A stretch of DNA of 8,740 nt from Methanobacteriota archaeon (lineage in GTDB: Archaea > Methanobacteriota > Methanobacteria > Methanobacteriales > Methanobacteriaceae). The DNA lies in NCBI GenBank assembly GCA_023430285.1, contig JAEZAV010000072.1, forward strand, positions 1-8,740. The letters run 5' to 3'. Below the pieces are notes generated by a model. It worked only from the letters and a program-made list of their open reading frames with translations. It did not search any database and had not been told where the DNA came from. The position numbers and the translations under genes are program-made. Shown here piece by piece: positions 4,751 to 8,740 of this stretch. Positions within the stretch are counted from its first letter, which is position 1, and each line of letters starts with the position of its first letter.

Positions 4751-6076
4751 ATGATATACGATGTTATTATCGTGGGAACAGGAGCCGGAGGCGCAACTGT
4801 TGCCCATGAACTTTGTAATGAGAATTTAAATTTATTGATACTTGATAAAGGTTCCAAAATCCCTAGGGGAAATGCAGTAAGCAAAATCAAGATCACAAAC
4901 TTAGACCTTGAAATTGAATCAGAAACTGATAACACTGAATATGAATTTTTAAACCAACCTGCGGAACTCATGGAAATTGTAGGAGTAGGGGGAACAACTC
5001 CAGTTTCGCTGGCAAATGCGTGTTATGCGTGTACAAGTTGCTATAAAAATTCAGCCACTGCACAGTTTAAGGGACATGACCTTGAACTATTTGAAGAATT
5101 GTTAGATGCAAGCAAAGAACTCAAAGTCGGATCTTTACCATCCCATATGATGGGTCCTGCAACCACCAGACTCATGAGGGAAGGTGAAAACTTAGGTTAC
5201 TTTATGGAACCCATGCCAAAATTTATAGACTTCAGCAAATGCGACAGCTGCGGCCTCTGCATACTGGGCTGTACCAAGGGTGCTAAGTGGGATGCAACAG
5301 ATTTTATAAGGGATGTTAAATCCTCTGAAAATCCTCCTGAAATTGAAACAGATTTCACAGTCACCAAAATCCTTCACAACGAAGGAAAAGTCCAAGGCGT
5401 TGAAGGAATAGATAAAAACGGTGATTTAAAAGTTTACAAATCCAAAAAAGTAGTTCTTGGAGCAGGAGCATTGAACACTCCCCAGATACTCATAAAATCT
5501 GATATTTCCCAAGGTGTTGGGGAAGGATTGTTCACCGATCTCTTCATCACAGTTGGAGGTTTCCTAAAAGACATAGAACTTAACAAGGAAATTCCAATGG
5601 GTGTAAAATCAGAATTTGGACCCTACTTCCTTTCACCGCACTACGCTGGACAGTTAGTTGGTATGATTAAGGATAAGGGCTTTGATGTAGATGAATCTGA
5701 TGTTATGGGTATCATGATAAAAATTGCAGATGAGTCTAACGGAAAAATACACGATGACGGTAGCATCACTAAAAAATTAACTGAAAAAGATTTGAAACTG
5801 TTTAAAAAGGGATACAAAAAGAGTGTGGAACTTTTAACTGCGATGGGTGTTGATCCAGATTCAATATCCTCCACCGCAATAAGGGGTGCACATCCTGGTG
5901 GAACAGCAGCCATTGGAAAGGTTGTTAATAAAAATCTAGAAACGGAAATAGCCGGACTGTACATCACAGATGCAAGTGTTATTCCACAGGCACCTGGAAG
6001 ACCACCAATACTCACCATAACAGCCCTTGCAAAGAGACTTTCAAACAATATTAAGAATGATTTTAAGGGTTTATGA
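4751..6076 (+). CDS. FAD-dependent GMC-type oxidoreductase with two cysteine clusters
   Basis: The N-terminal Rossmann FAD motif VGTGAGG (8-14) and the C-terminal GMC signature (HPGG 381-384, then LYITDASVIPQAPGRPPILT at 403-422) place this 441-residue protein in the glucose-methanol-choline oxidoreductase superfamily; His381 is the likely catalytic base. Inserted are CYACTSC (91-97) and CDSCGLCILGC (164-174) followed by KGAKW. The second resembles the Cys-rich GMC segment known in long-chain alcohol oxidases and could hold an Fe-S cluster; adding the first gives seven cysteines, suggesting one or two clusters. There is no signal peptide, so it is probably cytosolic. The substrate is unknown. 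ATG 4751 is preferred to GTG 4742, because that GTGA serves as the ribosome-binding site. Tandem TAACAATTGTTA sites upstream tie it to the metY/tRNA-Cys control circuit. The thiF-like gene follows after 137 bp with its own TATA box. Confidence 0.85.
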   Translation: MIYDVIIVGTGAGGATVAHELCNENLNLLILDKGSKIPRGNAVSKIKITNLDLEIESETDNTEYEFLNQPAELMEIVGVGGTTPVSLANACYACTSCYKNSATAQFKGHDLELFEELLDASKELKVGSLPSHMMGPATTRLMREGENLGYFMEPMPKFIDFSKCDSCGLCILGCTKGAKWDATDFIRDVKSSENPPEIETDFTVTKILHNEGKVQGVEGIDKNGDLKVYKSKKVVLGAGALNTPQILIKSDISQGVGEGLFTDLFITVGGFLKDIELNKEIPMGVKSEFGPYFLSPHYAGQLVGMIKDKGFDVDESDVMGIMIKIADESNGKIHDDGSITKKLTEKDLKLFKKGYKKSVELLTAMGVDPDSISSTAIRGAHPGGTAAIGKVVNKNLETEIAGLYITDASVIPQAPGRPPILTITALAKRLSNNIKNDFKGL

Positions 6077-6092
6077 TGGGAATAACCAATCA

Positions 6093-6120
6093 TTTTTTTC
6101 AGGAAAAAGGAGTCCTGAAA
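6093..6120 (+). terminator. Oligo-T plus hairpin after the oxidoreductase gene
   Basis: Seven T (6093-6099) run into a perfect 8-bp inverted repeat, TTTCAGGA (6097-6104) and TCCTGAAA (6113-6120), with an 8-nt loop. The T-run precedes the hairpin, the reverse of a bacterial terminator, but would suffice for archaeal termination. Confidence 0.45.
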
Positions 6121-6152
6121 CTGAACATAAACATTTACTAAACCATGAATAA

Positions 6153-6160
6153 TTTATAAA
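6153..6160 (+). promoter_or_regulatory. Probable TATA box of the ThiF-like gene
   Basis: TTTATAAA lies about 60 bp before the ATG at 6214 and predicts a start near 6180. No palindromic operator is present, so this gene may be transcribed independently of the operator-bearing genes. Confidence 0.5.
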
Positions 6161-6213
6161 ATTTTAAAATAAACAGATTTAAAGCAGATCTAGAAATAAT
6201 TGGGATGAAAATC

Positions 6214-7230
6214 ATGCAGAGCAGATATTCAAGACAAGTTATACTGGAAAACATCGGAAAAGAAGGACAGGAAAAACTTTTAAAAAGTTCAGTTGCCATT
6301 GTTGGATGTGGAGCACTTGGAACAGTTGCAGCTAACAACCTTGCACGTGCAGGGGTAGGAAAAATAACGATCATAGACCGGGACTTTGTAGAACTCAACA
6401 ACCTTCAAAGACAGATGTTGTTTGATGAAAAGGATGTGGGTGCACCCAAAGCTGTGGCTGCAGCTCAAAAGGTTCATGATATAAATTCAGAGATCGAAGT
6501 GGTGCCAGTGATAAAGGATTTGAACTACACCAACGCTGAAGAGCTCCTAGAAAATGTGGATTTAGTAGTGGATGGAACAGACAACATACTAACCAGAATG
6601 CTTGTAAATGACATCTGTGTGAAGAATAAAATTCCATGGATCTACACAGGAGCTATTGGAACCTCGGGAATGAGCATGAACATCCTTCCAAACAAGGCAT
6701 GTATACGCTGTTTGTATCCTGGAGTGCCAAAGGCAGGTTCTCTCCCAACATGCGACACAATGGGTGTTTTAAACACAGCAACTGTGATAATGGGATCCAT
6801 CGAGACAACAGAAGCCATTAAAATATTATTGGGCTACTACGATGATGATGAATCCACAGACAGCAATTTAATTGTTTACGATACATGGAACCATAGCTTC
6901 GACACCATCTCAGTCAGAAAGAATGAGAAGTGTGAATGCTGTGGTAACGAAAACTACGAGTACATAGACTCTGATGAACAGGAAATAATAACATCTCTCT
7001 GCGGTAGGAACGCCATCCAAATAACCCCTGCCGATCCAAAGGAACTTTCACTCCGGAAGATAGCAGAAAATCTTGAAAAACTTGGAAAAGTAAAATGTTC
7101 CGATTTTATCATGATATTCTCCACAGAAGAAACGGAAATATCTCTATTTAGGGATGGAAGGGCAATTATTAAGGGAACTAATGATGAGAAGGTTGCAAGA
7201 TCAATTTATGCCAGATACATAGGTACCTGA
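6214..7230 (+). CDS. ThiF/MoeB/HesA family E1-like adenylyltransferase
   Basis: E1-like enzymes adenylate the C-terminal Gly-Gly of ubiquitin-like sulfur carriers (ThiS, MoaD, SAMP type) for sulfur transfer or protein conjugation. Seen from ATG 6214 (338 residues): RYSRQ (4-8), the nucleotide-binding loop VGCGALG (30-36), NNLQRQ (62-67) with the Arg finger, VDGTDN (119-124), a zinc site made by CIRC (163-166) and CECC (240-243), and LPTCDTMG (177-184), where Cys180 aligns with the family's catalytic cysteine. A C-terminal extension, SLCGRNAIQI (261-270) to the end, is shared with the longer bacterial and archaeal ThiF type. ATG 6205 is possible, but ATG 6214 keeps the same spacing to a TGAAAA motif as the two genes upstream. 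No sulfur-carrier gene is visible here. Whether it serves thiamin, molybdopterin, tRNA thiolation or cysteine-related transfer cannot be told. Confidence 0.9.
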   Translation: MQSRYSRQVILENIGKEGQEKLLKSSVAIVGCGALGTVAANNLARAGVGKITIIDRDFVELNNLQRQMLFDEKDVGAPKAVAAAQKVHDINSEIEVVPVIKDLNYTNAEELLENVDLVVDGTDNILTRMLVNDICVKNKIPWIYTGAIGTSGMSMNILPNKACIRCLYPGVPKAGSLPTCDTMGVLNTATVIMGSIETTEAIKILLGYYDDDESTDSNLIVYDTWNHSFDTISVRKNEKCECCGNENYEYIDSDEQEIITSLCGRNAIQITPADPKELSLRKIAENLEKLGKVKCSDFIMIFSTEETEISLFRDGRAIIKGTNDEKVARSIYARYIGT

Positions 7231-7272
7231 AATCGATGCATTTATTTGTTAAGTTTGCAAAAGTAAAGAAGT

Positions 7273-7323
7273 ATGTTAAAAAAATTTTTTTTAGGTGGAC
7301 TAAAAAAAAGTGAGTTTTAACAT
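7273..7323 (+). promoter_or_regulatory. Nested perfect inverted repeat between thiF-like and hdrC-like genes
   Basis: Outer arms ATGTTAAAA (7273-7281) and TTTTAACAT (7315-7323) pair over 9 bp. Inner arms TTTTTTTTAG (7285-7294) and CTAAAAAAAA (7300-7309) pair over 10 bp around a GTGGA loop. An asymmetric internal loop (AAA against GTGAG) separates them. The eight-T run should terminate transcription of the upstream gene. The whole structure may also sit in the hdrC-like leader or promoter and act as a regulatory element. Its role is unknown. Confidence 0.5.
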
Positions 7324-7369
7324 GATCACAATCAAGGTTTAAACTAACCTAAGGAGATAGACCTAGAAA

Positions 7370-7960
7370 ATGAGAACTATCAAACTGAACAAAAATTCGC
7401 ATAAACTGGTGGATGATGTTTTAAAGGATCTTAAAGCATCACCAGATCTGGGTATTTACAAATGTGTTCAGTGTGGAATGTGCACATCAATATGTCCTGG
7501 AGCCAGTCAGTCAGATTACGATCCAAGGGATATGGTAAGGCGTGTTTTGGAAGATGATGTATCAATTGTTGATGATGAGAACATATGGAACTGTTTTTCA
7601 TGCTACACTTGTAACAGTGTCTGTCCATCTGGAAACAACGCCAGTGAAGTTAATCAGATCCTGAGACAAATGTCCATTGATAAAGGGGAGGGAATTCTTA
7701 AAATCCAATCTTTTGCTGCCTACGGAGACAGCTTCATTGAACTAGGAGTTGGATCTGTACCAAGCAAATTTTTCGATGACATGGTCAAAGATGTTGGACC
7801 CGAATACATGAACTTAAAACTCGACATCGAAGACATAAGATCAGAACTTGGACTTGGAAGCTACATTCTTCCAGAAAAATCCATTGATGAAGTCGAAGAA
7901 ATATTGGATAAATCTGGATTTAAAGCCAGATTGAAAAGGATTAAGGGATGTAAAAAATGA
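7370..7960 (+). CDS. HdrC-like protein with two [4Fe-4S] ferredoxin motifs
   Basis: This 196-residue protein resembles the C subunit of heterodisulfide reductase, an electron-relay partner of HdrB. Seen: CVQCGMCTSICPG (32-44; Cys32, 35, 38, 42) and CFSCYTCNSVCPSG (75-88; Cys75, 78, 81, 85), each a full CxxCxxCxxxCP set, spaced as in HdrC. A C-terminal helical tail (about 110-196) follows. It is clearly diverged from what I recall of canonical Methanothermobacter HdrC, so I treat it as a paralogue. AAGGAGAT (7351-7358) precedes the ATG with a rather long spacing. The stop overlaps the start of the HdrB-like gene (ATGA), so the two are translationally coupled. No hdrA is seen. It probably passes electrons to the HdrB-like subunit in the cytosol; donor and acceptor are unknown. 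Confidence 0.88.
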   Translation: MRTIKLNKNSHKLVDDVLKDLKASPDLGIYKCVQCGMCTSICPGASQSDYDPRDMVRRVLEDDVSIVDDENIWNCFSCYTCNSVCPSGNNASEVNQILRQMSIDKGEGILKIQSFAAYGDSFIELGVGSVPSKFFDDMVKDVGPEYMNLKLDIEDIRSELGLGSYILPEKSIDEVEEILDKSGFKARLKRIKGCKK

Positions 7961-8740
7961 AATTTATACCAGATAAAGAGATACTGCTCTTTAAAAGTTG
8001 TCTGGTCAATGTTGAATATCCTGGAGTGGAATCATCCACATGCTACGTATTCGATAAAATAGGCGTAGAGTACCATGTAGATGATAGACAGTCTTGCTGT
8101 ACAGGGCTCGGACACTACTACGATTTATTTGACCAATTATCAACCATCACCCTGGCTGCTCGTAACTTCAATGTAGCAGCAGATACAGGCCATAAAAACA
8201 TTGCTACCATGTGTGCAACATGCTATGCAATACTAAAAAAATCTGCCAAAATATTAAACCAAAATGAAGAAGCTCGTGAAGAGGTAAATGGAATCCTCGA
8301 TGATTCTGGCCTTGAAGCCATGGAGTACAGTTCTGGAGATATGGATCCTGCTGAAAATATTTTCCATGTCGCCGAGATTCTTTTTAATAAACGTGAGGAA
8401 ATATCAAAACATATTAAGGTTGATCTTACGGGTTTCAAAGTTGCCTCACACCATGCATGTCATTACTGTAAGGTTCACTACAACGACACTATAGAAGGTA
8501 TAAGGGATCCTAACCTCATAGACGAACTTGCATCTGCCTGTGGTGTTGAAACCATAGGATGGTACGATCATAAAAGAGTGACTTGTGGTGCAGGGTTCAG
8601 ACAGAGATATACCAATAAAGAAGCTTCATTGGCAGTGACAGGAGAAAAGCTTCAGGCACTCAAGGATAAAGATGTGGAAATACTTCTACACATGTGTCCA
8701 AATTGTCAGATGCAGTTTGACAGGTACCAGCCATTAATCG
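7957..8740 (+). CDS. HdrB-like CCG-domain protein (cut by window end)
   Basis: In true HdrB, two CCG domains bind noncubane [4Fe-4S] clusters that cleave CoM-S-S-CoB. The visible 261 residues hold both. Domain one is intact: Cys15, Cys47-Cys48 (SCCTGLG) and Cys86/Cys89 (CATC). Domain two has Cys168 (HHACHYC, with an extra Cys171), then VTCGAG, where Thr209-Cys210 replaces the usual Cys-Cys, and Cys247/Cys250 (CPNC). The second cluster site therefore has four rather than five of the expected ligands. The ATG at 7957 overlaps the hdrC-like stop by four bases. Only a short C-terminal tail should be missing. It is probably a paralogue rather than the methanogenic HdrB itself; given the sulfur-linked neighbours it may reduce a different disulfide or pass electrons onward. 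That function is inference. Confidence 0.87.
   Translation, partial: MKFIPDKEILLFKSCLVNVEYPGVESSTCYVFDKIGVEYHVDDRQSCCTGLGHYYDLFDQLSTITLAARNFNVAADTGHKNIATMCATCYAILKKSAKILNQNEEAREEVNGILDDSGLEAMEYSSGDMDPAENIFHVAEILFNKREEISKHIKVDLTGFKVASHHACHYCKVHYNDTIEGIRDPNLIDELASACGVETIGWYDHKRVTCGAGFRQRYTNKEASLAVTGEKLQALKDKDVEILLHMCPNCQMQFDRYQPLI

Noticed and set aside
5641..6093. 150-residue leftward frame within the oxidoreductase gene
   Set aside because: It is the antisense of the conserved GMC C-terminal region and shows no family motifs.
7335..7350. AGGTT-N6-AACCT inverted repeat just before the hdrC-like ribosome-binding site
   Set aside because: Arms of only 5 bp, weaker than the nested repeat upstream, and partly explained by the ribosome-binding site context.
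1..8740. Mobile elements, integrase genes, CRISPR arrays
   Set aside because: No transposase or integrase frames, terminal repeats or regular repeat-spacer structure were seen.

Overview
The window looks like the chromosome of a mesophilic methanogenic archaeon, most likely a Methanobacterium-type member of the Methanobacteriales. The evidence is an A+T-rich sequence, archaeal TATA boxes and oligo-T gene ends, GGTGAT/AAGGAG ribosome-binding sites, a tRNA without an encoded CCA, and HdrC/HdrB-like iron-sulfur proteins. The species assignment is inference; no rRNA is present.

Layout. Leftward from about 2.0 kb runs a methionine/sulfide-assimilation pair: metY (O-acetylhomoserine sulfhydrylase, 685-2007) followed by metX (homoserine O-acetyltransferase, cut by the window start at 1-544). 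Everything else runs rightward: a small FMN-binding split-barrel protein (2313-2708, divergent from metY), tRNA-Cys(GCA) (2917-2987), cysS (3194-4597), an FAD/GMC-type oxidoreductase with two cysteine clusters (4751-6076), a ThiF/MoeB/HesA E1-like enzyme (6214-7230), and a translationally coupled HdrC-like/HdrB-like pair (7370-7960 and 7957-8740, the latter cut by the window end).

How they fit together. MetX and MetY convert homoserine plus sulfide to homocysteine. tRNA-Cys and CysRS consume cysteine. The ThiF-like enzyme belongs to a family that activates sulfur-carrier proteins. The GMC-type enzyme and HdrC/HdrB-like proteins are flavin and iron-sulfur redox proteins of unknown substrate. 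The block therefore reads as a sulfur-metabolism neighbourhood.

The most striking non-coding signal is an identical 12-bp palindrome, TAACAATTGTTA, present five times and only in promoter regions. There is one copy before metY, one before the FMN-binding protein, one before tRNA-Cys and two before the GMC-type oxidoreductase. Each lies on or next to a TATA-like element. I read it as the operator of an undescribed sulfur- or cysteine-responsive regulon; the regulator is not in the window.

Other points of interest are a tRNA-Cys with A37 and C73 next to cysS, a CysRS with Asp at a zinc-ligand position, an HdrB-like protein lacking one cysteine of its second CCG motif, and a nested inverted repeat before the hdrC-like gene. 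The only gene-free stretch above 300 bases, 2008-2312, holds the divergent metY/flavoprotein promoters and two operators.
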